Positions 53,871-63,773 of a DNA stretch of 64,000 nt are shown in pieces. Source of the stretch: Thalassomonas haliotis (GTDB taxonomy: Bacteria > Pseudomonadota > Gammaproteobacteria > Enterobacterales > Alteromonadaceae); assembly GCF_028657945.1 (NCBI RefSeq), contig NZ_CP059693.1:992001-1056000 (forward strand), in the 5' to 3' direction. The stretch's first letter is position 1. Every line of letters starts with the position of its first letter. A program made the translations under genes and the position numbers. The notes under the pieces are model-generated. The model saw nothing but the letters and a program-made list of their open reading frames with translations. It had not been told where the DNA came from and made no database searches.

Positions 53871-55880
53871 ATGAGAAAAATAAGGACGAGGATCAGGAAA
53901 ATAATACCTGCGTTTTTACTTGCCTTTGCAGGTGCCGCCCAGGCGGGAGATTTTCAAATAGGCCGGGGTATACATGATATTACCGGGCCGGCGGCGGAAG
54001 TCGGCATGTTGGGATATGCCGACTTGGAGCAGATCAGCTCAGGTATTCATACCCGGTTGCACGCCCGTGCATTTATCATTGCCGAAAATGACAATGCTAA
54101 CCAGCGGGTGGTGATGGTCAGTGCCGATCTCGGTATGCTGACCCAGTCGGTGAAACAGGGGGTGATGGCCAAGCTCAAGCAAAAATACGGCGGGCTCTAT
54201 CTCGATGCCAATGTTATGTTATCTCCCACCCATACCCATTCGGGTCCCGGCGGCCTGTCCCACTACGCTCTCACCAACCTGACTTCTCTGGGTTATATCG
54301 AGCAGAATTATCATACGGTTGTTAACGGCATAGTGGCGGCGATAGACCAGGCGCACCAGGAGCTGAGCCTTGGGGAAATAAAAATCAACCAGGGTGAGCT
54401 GTATAATGTCAGCGTTAACCGCAGTGACGAAGCCTACCAGGCAAATCCGGCACAAGAAAAAAACCGGTATGACGATAATGTCGAACATACCATGACCTTG
54501 CTGAAATTCAGCAAAAATAACCGGGATTACGCCCAGTGGAACTGGTTCCCTGTGCACCCTGTGTCCATGAGCAGCAGCAATACCCTGATTTCCGCCGATA
54601 ACAAGGGATATGCCTCCTATCTTTTTGAGCGGGACATGGGGCTGGATTACCTGACTAAACAAGGTTTTGTCGCCGCCTTTGCCCAGGCTAATGCCGGGGA
54701 TGTCAGCCCCAACCTGAACCTCGACGGTACAGGCCCCGGCAGTACAGAGCTGGAAAGCACACAAATTATCGGTCAGCGCCAATATGATAAAGCGAAAGAG
54801 CTTTATTTAAGCGCCAGCCAAAGCCTGAGCGGCGATATCAGCTATCGCCATACCTTTGTTGACTTCTCCAAACTGGCGGTGGCTGCCGAATATTCCGGGG
54901 AAAGCGCCAGTACCACCTGCGATGCCGCCTTAGGTTATGCCTTTGCCGCCGGTACCGAAGACGGCAAGGGGCCGGACTGGTTTCACGAAGGAGAAAACAG
55001 TGAAAACCCGCTGTTTACTATGGTAACTTCCCTGATTGCCGTAGCCCCGGATACGCTTAGGGAATGCCATGCGGAAAAAGAAATCCTGCTGGCAACCGGT
55101 TTGGTAGAGCCTGTACCCTGGACCCCGGATGTCCTGCCGCTGCAGTTGCTGAAAATAGGCCGTTTGGCTGTCATTGCCCTGCCGTCTGAGATCACTACCA
55201 TGGCGGGACGCAGGTTAATGGCTACGGTAAAAGCCGAGCTGGCGGGTGAGGTCGATCATGTGGTTTTATCCGGCCTGGCCAATACCTATGCCGGTTATGT
55301 CGCCACCCGGGAAGAATATGCCGCCCAGAATTATGAAGGCGGCCATACCATTTTTGGTCCCCATACCTTGGCGGGTTACCAGCAGGAATTTACTAAGCTG
55401 GCGCGGGCGATCAAGCAAAATACCCAAGTGGAAGCCGGACCGGCTTTAAGGGAGTTGGCGGATCAGCAACTGACCTTCCAAACCGGCGTGGTACTGGATA
55501 ATACCCCGATCTTTACCTCTTTTGGCGATGTCCACCAGCAGGTGAATGCCAGTTACCAGAAAGGACAGACTGCTTTTGTCAGTTTCTGGACCGGGCACCC
55601 GAAAAATGACTTGAAAACCCAGGGCACTTATCTGGAAGTACAAAGGAAAGTGGCAGGCAACTGGCAAAAGGTCGCCGATGATAACGACTGGCAGACCTTT
55701 TACCGCTGGAAGCGTATCGACCCCGTGTGGGGCAGCTCACGCGCGGAAATCTCCTGGAATATTCCATCAGATGCCGCCGGCGGGGAGTACCGCATCCTGC
55801 ATTACGGCGCCTATAAAAACGGCTGGACCGGCAATATCCATAGTTTTACCGGAAAATCCAAATCCTTTACCGTAAATTGA
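53871..55880 (+). CDS. Secreted neutral ceramidase
   Basis: 669 residues with a signal peptide (cleavage near AQAG, residue 25). It matches the neutral/alkaline ceramidase family, which hydrolyses ceramide to sphingosine and fatty acid. Motifs: FQIGRGIHDITGPAAEVGMLGY at the start, zinc ligands in SPTHTHSGPGG (H121, H123), the nucleophile region NTLISADNKGYAS (Ser241), and the C-terminal Ig-like domain from about residue 540. Pseudomonas aeruginosa ceramidase is of similar length. The AGGAAG site is well placed. Confidence 0.92.
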   Translation: MRKIRTRIRKIIPAFLLAFAGAAQAGDFQIGRGIHDITGPAAEVGMLGYADLEQISSGIHTRLHARAFIIAENDNANQRVVMVSADLGMLTQSVKQGVMAKLKQKYGGLYLDANVMLSPTHTHSGPGGLSHYALTNLTSLGYIEQNYHTVVNGIVAAIDQAHQELSLGEIKINQGELYNVSVNRSDEAYQANPAQEKNRYDDNVEHTMTLLKFSKNNRDYAQWNWFPVHPVSMSSSNTLISADNKGYASYLFERDMGLDYLTKQGFVAAFAQANAGDVSPNLNLDGTGPGSTELESTQIIGQRQYDKAKELYLSASQSLSGDISYRHTFVDFSKLAVAAEYSGESASTTCDAALGYAFAAGTEDGKGPDWFHEGENSENPLFTMVTSLIAVAPDTLRECHAEKEILLATGLVEPVPWTPDVLPLQLLKIGRLAVIALPSEITTMAGRRLMATVKAELAGEVDHVVLSGLANTYAGYVATREEYAAQNYEGGHTIFGPHTLAGYQQEFTKLARAIKQNTQVEAGPALRELADQQLTFQTGVVLDNTPIFTSFGDVHQQVNASYQKGQTAFVSFWTGHPKNDLKTQGTYLEVQRKVAGNWQKVADDNDWQTFYRWKRIDPVWGSSRAEISWNIPSDAAGGEYRILHYGAYKNGWTGNIHSFTGKSKSFTVN

Positions 55881-55899
55881 TTCTGGAGTCAGTTGTTTG

Positions 55900-55975
55900 A
55901 GGCGCTTAAATGAAGCGCCTGTTTCGAATACTTGGCCAGGGAGGCAGGGGCTTAGCCCCTGCCTCCCTGGCCAAG
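55900..55975. terminator. Stacked hairpins after the ceramidase gene
   Basis: First hairpin AGGCGCTT/AAGCGCCT (55900-55920). Then a perfect 21-bp GC-rich stem with a 3-base loop: left arm 55931-55951, right arm 55955-55975 (core AGGGAGGCAGGGGC). No T run follows. Confidence 0.65.
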
Positions 55976-56169
55976 GCGCTTGCTGTCGCTAACAGGCGCG
56001 CCATGATAATCATGTCTGTATTCCATTTACTGGTGCTAATGCTGCCGGCTGGCCGGAATAGCTTTTTTATACGGATTGGCCATATTTAGCTTAATTTTTA
56101 TCCGCTTAAACTGGTTCTTTGGCGGGGGAGTGACTAAATTTGTAGTAAAGGACTCTAAGATCATGGAAT

Positions 56170-58272
56170 ATGGAAAGCCAAACCGCTTGCTCGCCTATCA
56201 ATATCTTATTTGCCGATGATGATACCTTAATGCATGAAATGGTCATGCATGCCCTGGATGACGGTGTTTTTAAGGTCACTGTGGTAGAAAATGGCCGACA
56301 AGCAGTGGATTATTTCACCGCTGCGAAATGGGATCTGGTATTGCTTGATGTTGATATGCCTGAGATGAATGGCTTTGCGGCCTGTCTGCGGATCCGCCAG
56401 CTGGATCCCGACGTCAGTGTGCCTATTGTGATGATCACCGGCCTGGATGATTTTGTCTCTATTGAAGCCGCTTATCTTAGCGGCGCCGATGATTTTATTA
56501 CTAAACCTATCACCTGGCCCACCTTAGGTCAAAGGCTGACCTACCTGCACCGGGGAAATCAGGCTCGATTGCAGTTACAGGCACAAATGCGCAGTGAACA
56601 GGCATTGTATGAAGCCATACCGGACAGCATAGTGACTTTTGACAGTGAGCTGCAGGTGAGGAAATTGCATAAAGGGATGCAGGAATATCTGTTTGCGGAT
56701 CTGGACGAAAAGGGCATACAGCACTGTACTGTGGTCGCTATGTTAACGGATGTCCTGGCGTTAGCCAGTACCGAGCAAATCACCGCCAGTGATTTTACCA
56801 AACAAATTACCCTGGACGGGCAGAGTTATTTTCTTGAGTGCCGCCTGGCGCAGCGGGAGCACTATGAAAGCATTCTTGTGATCCGGGATATTTCCCAGCG
56901 TAAGCAAGATGAAGAAAAGATCATGACGCTGATCTTTTTTGACCCCTTGACCGGGCTTCCCAACAGAACGTTTCTCAAAGAGCAGTTAACCCGGGATATT
57001 GCCAATTGTGAACGCTGGAACCGTGTGTTGGCCCTGTTGTTTTTAAATGTACGTGCTTTTTCAAAAATTAACGAGACTTTTGGCATCGCGGTCGGCGATG
57101 AGTTGATCCTGGAGATCAGTAAACGCCTTGCCGCTTTGTTAAGAAATTATGATACCCAGGCCCGGGTCACCGTCGAAGAGAAAACCGGTTTATCCAGGTT
57201 TGCCGGCGATGAGTTTGCCATTATTTTACGGGACGTCAGCGATAATAAGGACATCAACCGTATTGTCGAACGCTTAATCGGCGAAATGGCTAAGCCCTTT
57301 ACTATTCAGGGGCATAGCCTGGTAGTGGATCTCTATATTGGCTGCAGTCTTTATCCCGCCGATGCAAAGGATGTCGGTACCCTGATTGCGGCCGCCGATT
57401 CGGCGAAAAAATTGAGCCGGCAAGAGCCCTTGATCCCCTTCTCTTTCTATGATTTGTCCGCGAACAAATTGGCCAAACGCCAGCATATTCTTGAAAGCAA
57501 ATTAAGGCATGCCCTTGAAAATAAAGAATTCAGCCTGCTGATTCAGCCCAAGTTTCATTTAAGTCAGCCTGCGGTGCTGTCGGGAGAGTTGTTGCTGCGC
57601 TGGCAAAACAGCGAATTAGGCGCAGTATCACCCGCCGAATTCATACCTATTGCCGAGCAATCCGGCTTGATTATCGAGATCAGTGAATGGGTGCTGGAGC
57701 AGGGGTGCCGCATTGCCCGGCAGTTACAACAAGAGTATGGCTTAAGGGTCCGGCTGGCCATTAATGTTTCTCCCCAGATGTTTTTGGCGAAAGAAAACTT
57801 TCTCGGATACCTCACCCGGTTATTGCTGCGTTATCAAATACCCGCTGCGCAACTTGAACTTGAAATCACCGAATATGTGCTGATGCAAGATGAAAGTGAA
57901 ACCGTCAATACCTTGTTGGCCCTGCAAGAGCAGGGAGTCGGGATTGCCCTCGATGACTTTGGTACCGGGTACTCTTCGCTGAGTTACTTAACCCGGCTCG
58001 ATTTGAACACCCTAAAAATTGACCGGGTCTTTATTTCAACCTTAGACAGTGAACGCAGCCAGAAGCTGGTGAAAAGTATTATCGCCCTGGCAAAACAATT
58101 AGGCATGGAAGTGGTTGCAGAAGGGGTGGAAACCCAGGCACAACTGCAATTTTTACAGGAGATGGAATGTGACTATGCTCAGGGCTTCTTGCTGGCCAAA
58201 CCTATGGTCATTTCTCAATATGTTGATTTTATCGGGCAAAATTTTCCGGATAAGCTGCCTGCCTTTACCTGA
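56170..58272 (+). CDS. Response regulator with GGDEF and EAL domains
   Basis: 700 residues: receiver domain (phosphorylated Asp60 in LLDVDMP; acidic pocket DDD at 16-18), a PAS-like segment at about 140-245, GGDEF domain at about 255-420, and EAL domain at about 440-690. The GGDEF active site is degenerate (AGDEF at 345-349), while EAL residues are kept: E473 in GELLLRW, INVSP, EITE, DDFG at 595-598, LKID and AEGVET. Therefore it is probably a c-di-GMP phosphodiesterase switched by phosphorylation. First gene of a four-gene operon; its TGA is one base before the next ATG. Confidence 0.92.
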   Translation: MESQTACSPINILFADDDTLMHEMVMHALDDGVFKVTVVENGRQAVDYFTAAKWDLVLLDVDMPEMNGFAACLRIRQLDPDVSVPIVMITGLDDFVSIEAAYLSGADDFITKPITWPTLGQRLTYLHRGNQARLQLQAQMRSEQALYEAIPDSIVTFDSELQVRKLHKGMQEYLFADLDEKGIQHCTVVAMLTDVLALASTEQITASDFTKQITLDGQSYFLECRLAQREHYESILVIRDISQRKQDEEKIMTLIFFDPLTGLPNRTFLKEQLTRDIANCERWNRVLALLFLNVRAFSKINETFGIAVGDELILEISKRLAALLRNYDTQARVTVEEKTGLSRFAGDEFAIILRDVSDNKDINRIVERLIGEMAKPFTIQGHSLVVDLYIGCSLYPADAKDVGTLIAAADSAKKLSRQEPLIPFSFYDLSANKLAKRQHILESKLRHALENKEFSLLIQPKFHLSQPAVLSGELLLRWQNSELGAVSPAEFIPIAEQSGLIIEISEWVLEQGCRIARQLQQEYGLRVRLAINVSPQMFLAKENFLGYLTRLLLRYQIPAAQLELEITEYVLMQDESETVNTLLALQEQGVGIALDDFGTGYSSLSYLTRLDLNTLKIDRVFISTLDSERSQKLVKSIIALAKQLGMEVVAEGVETQAQLQFLQEMECDYAQGFLLAKPMVISQYVDFIGQNFPDKLPAFT

Positions 58273-58273
58273 T

Positions 58274-60328
58274 ATGGCCAGGTTCGGCCGCTTGCTTGCC
58301 CTGACTGGTTTGTTGTTGCCGGCGACGGCCGTTGGCCAGGCGCAGGACGAACTTTCGTTAGAAGACCTGATGCAGGTGGAAGTAACCTCTGGCAGCAAGT
58401 TCAGCCAGGAGCTCAGCGATATTCCCGCCGCCGCCTATATTCTTTCCAAACAGGACATTAGGTTAACCGGCGCCACCAACCTGCCCGAGCTGCTGGAAAA
58501 TATCCCGGGTGTTTTTGTTGCCGGCGCCAGTGCCAATACCTGGGCAATTGGCTCCAGGGGGTTTGCCGGGGTATTTGCCAACAAATTGCTGGTAATGGTG
58601 GATGGCCGGAGCCTGTTCAGCCCGCTCTTTTCCGGGGTATTCTGGGACTTACTCGATATTTATATTAATGATATTAAGCGCATTGAAGTTATCCGGGGTG
58701 CAGGCTCAAGCATCTGGGGAGCCAATGCCATTAACGGCATTATCAATATTATCACCGAAGCCAGTGTCGATACCCAGGGGCTTGATTTATACAGTTATTT
58801 TGGCGATCAGACGAGCCATGACCTGGGGATGCGCTATGGTACCTCGCTGGCGGACGGATTGTTTGCCAAAGCCTATATCAAGCAAAAGCAGATTGAGGAT
58901 TTTGCCACGGCATCAGAGGCGATCAGCGATGCCTGGCAATCCACCATGACCGGGGTGAGAGTGGACGGTTTTGTCAACCGGGACAGCTGGTATGTGTCGG
59001 CGGATTATATTGAACAGGATACCTCAGACATCAGTATCATCCTGGCGTCAGACGAGCAGGCGAGCAATCAGTTGGACAATAGCAGCTGGAACCTGACCGG
59101 CTTCTGGCAGCGGCTGATCACCCCGGATAACCGCCTGTCTTTTGCCATGCATATTCAGGAGCAGCAGCGCAGCGGAACCAGTAACCGGTTAACAGATAAG
59201 CTTTTCAACAGCGAGTTAGATCATGCCTACCGCATTACCCCGGCTTTGCTGCTCAGCTACGGACTGGGTTACCGTGTTAACCGTTTCACCCTGGAATCTG
59301 AGCATGCCTTTAACTTTATCGGTGACAATGACCATGCCAGGGCCGAGATCTATAGCGGTTATGGCCAGCTGCAGCTTCAGTTTAATCAACAACAGTCGCT
59401 ACAGCTGGGCAGCAAGGTCGAACGCCATATACATAGCTATGGCGAAACGGCAGAAGGGAAACAGACAGAGCACAGGAAAACTTACTGGTTTCCCGATATT
59501 AAATACCTGCATAAAGTGAATGAACAGTCGAGTTTCTGGCTGAGCCTCAATAAAAGCGAGCGGGTGCCTTCTATGGCGGAGCATGGCATAGATGTCGCCC
59601 TGCTTAATGTTCCGGCGATGTCGGAGCAAAATCCGGCCCCCTGGGATATAGAGACCAGCTTTAAATCTAACCAGGATTTTGCCGCAGAAAAAATCAAAAG
59701 CCTGGAAGCGGGTTACCGAAGCCTGCTTAGTCCGACGATGTCTTTAGATATGGCGGTCTTTTACAGTGACTTTGGGCAGTTGCGCAGCACCCGCCAAGGA
59801 GCTGTTGTTTGCCGGCAGAGCCAGCAGGCGCCTCCGGACTGTAACCTGCCCGACACCATAGAAAGTGAAGTGATCCTGGAAAATGACGCCTCGGCCACCA
59901 GCTTAGGGGTTGAAGCCTACTCCAACTGGTTGCTGAACCAGAATATCCGTTTGCAGTTTAATTATGCTTACCTGGATCTGGATTATCAGGCGGGATCCGA
60001 TTTGGTTTTAGAGGATGCCGTCAGCACCACCTTTTATCGCCACAGTTTCGGCATCAAAGGAGACTGGCTGCAGGGAGACAGGTTTAAAGTGCGGCTTGCC
60101 TACAGCGCTAAACGCCGCCTGCACTCACCGGATAAAACCTTGCTCAAAGCCGATACCGAGCAGCTCAACCTCTCGGCATATTATCAGCTATTGCCCGGGG
60201 TTATGTTGTCGGCCCAGGTGAAAAACCTGCTAAACGATAAGGAATACCAGTGGTTTCCCGAGTTTCCCAAAGGCCATGCCAGCGGGGAAAAACAACAATT
60301 TTTACTAGGGATGCGCATCACCTTCTGA
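58274..60328 (+). CDS. TonB-dependent receptor of the signalling operon
   Basis: 684 residues. A signal peptide (cleavage near VGQA) is followed by LSLEDLMQVEVTSGSK, the start typical of receptors that cluster with YfiR and signalling proteins. The plug contains NLPELLENIPGV and VEVIRGAGSSIWGANAINGIINI-type motifs, and the barrel ends in GMRITF. I chose the ATG at 58274, directly after the stop of the upstream gene; a longer frame to 58115 runs inside the EAL domain and lacks a signal peptide. The yfiR gene follows after one base. Confidence 0.92.
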   Translation: MARFGRLLALTGLLLPATAVGQAQDELSLEDLMQVEVTSGSKFSQELSDIPAAAYILSKQDIRLTGATNLPELLENIPGVFVAGASANTWAIGSRGFAGVFANKLLVMVDGRSLFSPLFSGVFWDLLDIYINDIKRIEVIRGAGSSIWGANAINGIINIITEASVDTQGLDLYSYFGDQTSHDLGMRYGTSLADGLFAKAYIKQKQIEDFATASEAISDAWQSTMTGVRVDGFVNRDSWYVSADYIEQDTSDISIILASDEQASNQLDNSSWNLTGFWQRLITPDNRLSFAMHIQEQQRSGTSNRLTDKLFNSELDHAYRITPALLLSYGLGYRVNRFTLESEHAFNFIGDNDHARAEIYSGYGQLQLQFNQQQSLQLGSKVERHIHSYGETAEGKQTEHRKTYWFPDIKYLHKVNEQSSFWLSLNKSERVPSMAEHGIDVALLNVPAMSEQNPAPWDIETSFKSNQDFAAEKIKSLEAGYRSLLSPTMSLDMAVFYSDFGQLRSTRQGAVVCRQSQQAPPDCNLPDTIESEVILENDASATSLGVEAYSNWLLNQNIRLQFNYAYLDLDYQAGSDLVLEDAVSTTFYRHSFGIKGDWLQGDRFKVRLAYSAKRRLHSPDKTLLKADTEQLNLSAYYQLLPGVMLSAQVKNLLNDKEYQWFPEFPKGHASGEKQQFLLGMRITF

Positions 60329-60329
60329 C

Positions 60330-60857
60330 ATGAGAGCTAGCGGTTATCTGATTCTTGCAATGATATTGTTTTTGTCGCCGCTCCGGTCAGCCGGTTCGGC
60401 GATGGACAGTTACGACCTGCAATGGCGTTATATGGAAAACTTTGTCAAATATATTCACTGGGCAAAGGAGCAAAGCCTGGCAGATTACCGGGTGTGTATT
60501 GTCGGCAAATCGCCGTTTGCACGTCCGTCCGGTGTGCTGCAACTGAAGCAAGCCCGCTTGATGCTGGTGGCTTATGAGAATAAGTTGCCCGATGAAAGCG
60601 AAATTTCCCTGTGCCACCTGGCCTACCTGAGTAAGGGGCTGGAGCACGATCTTTATTTTTTTATCTTAAACGAGCTGAAAAAATGGCCGGTATTAACCGT
60701 CAGTGACAGGGAGCAATTTATCCAGCAGGGAGGCCTGATGCAATTTATTACAGTAGACAATAAATTACGCTTTATTATCAACGGCCATGAAGCGAAAAGG
60801 AAAGGTATTATCATTTCGCCGGCTTTACTGCGTTTGTCTGAAAAGGGGGCGGGTTAG
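60330..60857 (+). CDS. YfiR family periplasmic protein (DUF4154)
   Basis: 175 residues with a signal peptide (cleavage near GSAM, residue 24). Family pattern: [32 protein letters not shown], a GGLMQFIT block, [24 protein letters not shown]. Two cysteines, C56 and C95, are 39 residues apart, the same spacing as the C71-C110 pair of Pseudomonas aeruginosa YfiR. There YfiR holds the diguanylate cyclase YfiN inactive from the periplasm. Here the next gene is a hybrid kinase with a YfiN-like sensor. Coupled to both neighbours (1-base gap on each side). Confidence 0.88.
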   Translation: MRASGYLILAMILFLSPLRSAGSAMDSYDLQWRYMENFVKYIHWAKEQSLADYRVCIVGKSPFARPSGVLQLKQARLMLVAYENKLPDESEISLCHLAYLSKGLEHDLYFFILNELKKWPVLTVSDREQFIQQGGLMQFITVDNKLRFIINGHEAKRKGIIISPALLRLSEKGAG

Positions 60858-60858
60858 C

Positions 60859-63684
60859 GTGTTAGGCTTATTTACGCATCATTCTATCCGGCGGCGCACC
60901 TGGGGCTTTATCATGTTCGCCTGTATTCTGGCGCTGAGTTTTTCGCTGGTTTTGGGTTTTTTTAATAACCTGCGTTCCATCAATAAGATCGAAGCCAGGT
61001 TTCAGCAGAGCATGGCCAGGACCATGGAACAAAATGTCAAAGCCTCCCTGTTATTTAACCATAAAGAGTCTGCGCAAAGCTTAATCGACGGTTTTCGCGA
61101 TGACCCTTATCTGGCATTTGTCGCCGTACTCGGCGCCGACAAGCAGCTATTTGCTGCCACTTCCCCGGTTAATGCCGCCGCCAGGGTAAAGCGCTTGTTT
61201 GCACAATACCGAGACGCCAGCAGCGCTTCTTTTGCCCTGCCGGGGGAAAGCCGCCAGGCCCATATCAGCCCGATACGCTCCGATGAAAACGCCCTGCTAG
61301 GTTATATGGTATTAATCTCCAGCGGCGAGTTGTACCGGGAGTTATGGCAAGAGTATTTGATCACTATGTTATGGGAGTTTTTACTCGTGGTGGTGATTGC
61401 CGGGTTATTGTCGCGACAATTTTCCCACACCCTTAGCCGGCCGATAGTTAATACTTCAGCTTTTATTAATAGGGTGACCCGGGAAAAAAACTATGCGTTA
61501 CAGATACAGGACATAGAAAAAAATGAAATAGGTCAGTTGCAAAAGGGCTTAAATGAGCTGATCCGCATGGGGAAAACCTGGAATAATGAGCTGCAAAACT
61601 TCAGCAATAAACTCAAACAAGAAGTATCGGCGAGAACCCGGAGCCTCAGGGAAGCCAAACAAAACCTGGAAGTTACGGTGAAGGAGCTGCAAAAAGCCAA
61701 GGAAGCAGCCGATGCCGCCAATCTTGCCAAATCCCAGTTTCTTGCCAATATGAGCCATGAAATCAGGACTCCGATGCAGGGGGTGCTGGGGATGGCGGAA
61801 TTGCTGTCTGCAACTGAGCTCAGTAGCGAGCAGTTTCAGCACCTGCAAACCATCAAGAAATCGGGGCAGAATTTACTGTATATCATTAATGATGTGCTTG
61901 ATTTTTCGAAAATAGAACAAGGGCATTTAACCTTGAGCACAGGCTGGTATTCGCTGCGGGATGTGCTCGAGGAGTCGGTGACCTTGCTCTACGGCAAAGC
62001 CGCTGAAAAAGGCATCGAACTTGTCGCGAACCTGCCGCTGCTTGAGTGCGAAGCTTTTTATTTTGACCGGGGCCGACTGAACCAGGTCTTTGTCAACCTG
62101 CTCAGCAATGCCATCAAATTTACCGAGTACGGCCAGGTGAAAGTGTCGTGGCAGATCAGCTTGCAGGAAAAGCAGGCGGAAGTGGCGATTGCCATCACAG
62201 ATACCGGCATTGGCATCCACAAGCATAAACAACAGCAGATCTTCGAGGCTTTTCAACAGGCGGACTCCACTACCACCCGCATTTACGGCGGTACGGGCCT
62301 GGGATTGTCCATTTCCAAACTGCTGATCGATAAAATGGCCGGGAACATCACCGCGGCCAGCGAATATGGCCGGGGGTCCTGTTTTACCGTTGCCTTAAGG
62401 CTGGGACGGGATCTGACGGCGGCTCCCGCCCCTTATTTTCGCGAGCATATCTTTCCCGGGCTGAAAATTGCGCTGATCAGTCCCCAGGCCAATGAAGCCG
62501 AGGTGATATGCCAGCATTGCCAGTTTTGGGGCGCCGAGTGCTTCTGGTTTCAGGATATCGCCTGTTTTGAAACCCGTGTGATACGCCGCCGGACGATAAC
62601 CGGACTCAAGGCCATCTTGTGGGATAAACAGGGGGCAGGCGGCGACAGCCATCCGTTAGAGCAAATCATAGATAATTTCGCCGGGGATAAGATCCCGGTT
62701 ATTCTCCTTGACCGCCATGTCCATTCGGCGTCGGGATCGAGAAAAAAATATCAACACTTAAACAAACCCCTTACCACCAAACGTTTATTCCAGCTGGCTG
62801 AATTATTGTTTGCAAACCGCCCGGTGACCGAGCTGAATAAGAAAAGTGAAGCGCAGCTCGACTTTGTTGTCCGTTGCCCGCCTCATGTATTGCTTGCCGA
62901 TGACAACCTGGTTAATCAGGAGTACGGCCAGGCGGTTTTGTCAAAGCTGATGTGTGAATTTGATATTGTCGATAGCGGCAAAAAAGCATTGCAGAGCTAT
63001 ATAAACAAGCGCTACGACCTGGTGCTGATGGATTGCCAAATGCCGGAGATGGACGGTTATAGCGCCACCCTTGCCATCCGGGAGTATGAAGACAAACATG
63101 GCCGAACCAGGGTGCCGATAATTGCCTTGACCGCACATGCCTTGAGCAGCGAAAAGCAAAAATGTTTCGATGTGCAGATGGATGATTATTTATGCAAGCC
63201 TTATGGCATACGGGAACTGGTTGAGGTGATGAACCCGTACTTAGCCGAAGAAAAGCAGTTTGTAATCAAGCGTGATGCCAGTGCTGCCCTAAAAAGAACT
63301 CGCGGGGAAAAACCACAGGAAGCCGTGATCGATAAACAAAAGCTGGATAATATCAGGGCGCTACAAAAGCCGGATCAGGAGAATCTGCTGGTGAAGATAA
63401 TCCATCGTTTTTTTACCGATGGCGAGCAAATGATCAATCAGCTTAACGACAACCGCGAACAGGAAAATTTTGAAGCGCTCAGGGCCTGTGTGCATAAGTT
63501 TAAAACCGCGGCCCGTAATCTCGGAGGCACAGGTTTAGGTGATTTATGCGAACGTTTAGAGCATCACGAGGCCGGTGATTGGCAAGGCATAGATGAGTTA
63601 CTGGCACAGATTCATCAAGATTACCAGGGCTTGTTGAAAGCCCTTGGCGATATTCGTGAAAGCGAAGCCGCGGCACAGGAATAG
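60859..63684 (+). CDS. CHASE8-like hybrid histidine kinase
   Basis: 941 residues: transmembrane helix (about 16-36), periplasmic sensor with [20 protein letters not shown], resembling the CHASE8 domain of YfiN, second helix (about 165-190), HAMP, HisKA with H300 in MSHEIRTP, HATPase ([23 protein letters not shown]), a degenerate receiver at about 530-660, an intact receiver with D725 in LMDCQMP, and an HPt domain with H879 in [13 protein letters not shown] full phosphorelay is therefore present. I chose the GTG at 60859 behind AAAAGGGGG, one base after the yfiR stop. The HPt domain could pass phosphate to the REC-GGDEF-EAL protein. Confidence 0.9.
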   Translation: MLGLFTHHSIRRRTWGFIMFACILALSFSLVLGFFNNLRSINKIEARFQQSMARTMEQNVKASLLFNHKESAQSLIDGFRDDPYLAFVAVLGADKQLFAATSPVNAAARVKRLFAQYRDASSASFALPGESRQAHISPIRSDENALLGYMVLISSGELYRELWQEYLITMLWEFLLVVVIAGLLSRQFSHTLSRPIVNTSAFINRVTREKNYALQIQDIEKNEIGQLQKGLNELIRMGKTWNNELQNFSNKLKQEVSARTRSLREAKQNLEVTVKELQKAKEAADAANLAKSQFLANMSHEIRTPMQGVLGMAELLSATELSSEQFQHLQTIKKSGQNLLYIINDVLDFSKIEQGHLTLSTGWYSLRDVLEESVTLLYGKAAEKGIELVANLPLLECEAFYFDRGRLNQVFVNLLSNAIKFTEYGQVKVSWQISLQEKQAEVAIAITDTGIGIHKHKQQQIFEAFQQADSTTTRIYGGTGLGLSISKLLIDKMAGNITAASEYGRGSCFTVALRLGRDLTAAPAPYFREHIFPGLKIALISPQANEAEVICQHCQFWGAECFWFQDIACFETRVIRRRTITGLKAILWDKQGAGGDSHPLEQIIDNFAGDKIPVILLDRHVHSASGSRKKYQHLNKPLTTKRLFQLAELLFANRPVTELNKKSEAQLDFVVRCPPHVLLADDNLVNQEYGQAVLSKLMCEFDIVDSGKKALQSYINKRYDLVLMDCQMPEMDGYSATLAIREYEDKHGRTRVPIIALTAHALSSEKQKCFDVQMDDYLCKPYGIRELVEVMNPYLAEEKQFVIKRDASAALKRTRGEKPQEAVIDKQKLDNIRALQKPDQENLLVKIIHRFFTDGEQMINQLNDNREQENFEALRACVHKFKTAARNLGGTGLGDLCERLEHHEAGDWQGIDELLAQIHQDYQGLLKALGDIRESEAAAQE

Positions 63685-63773
63685 ATAACCCGAGTTTCAG
63701 GTTAGATAATATCTTAGCCGGTGCGGGCTGTCGGGGGAATAGGGCGTTATCGCCCGATTGTGTCTCCTGCAAG

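Noticed and set aside
58115-58273. N-terminal extension of the second TonB receptor
   Set aside because: It runs within the EAL domain in another frame and would bury the signal peptide.
60787-60858. N-terminal extension of the hybrid kinase
   Set aside because: It overlaps the yfiR gene; the GTG at 60859 has a strong ribosome site and gives the expected membrane start.
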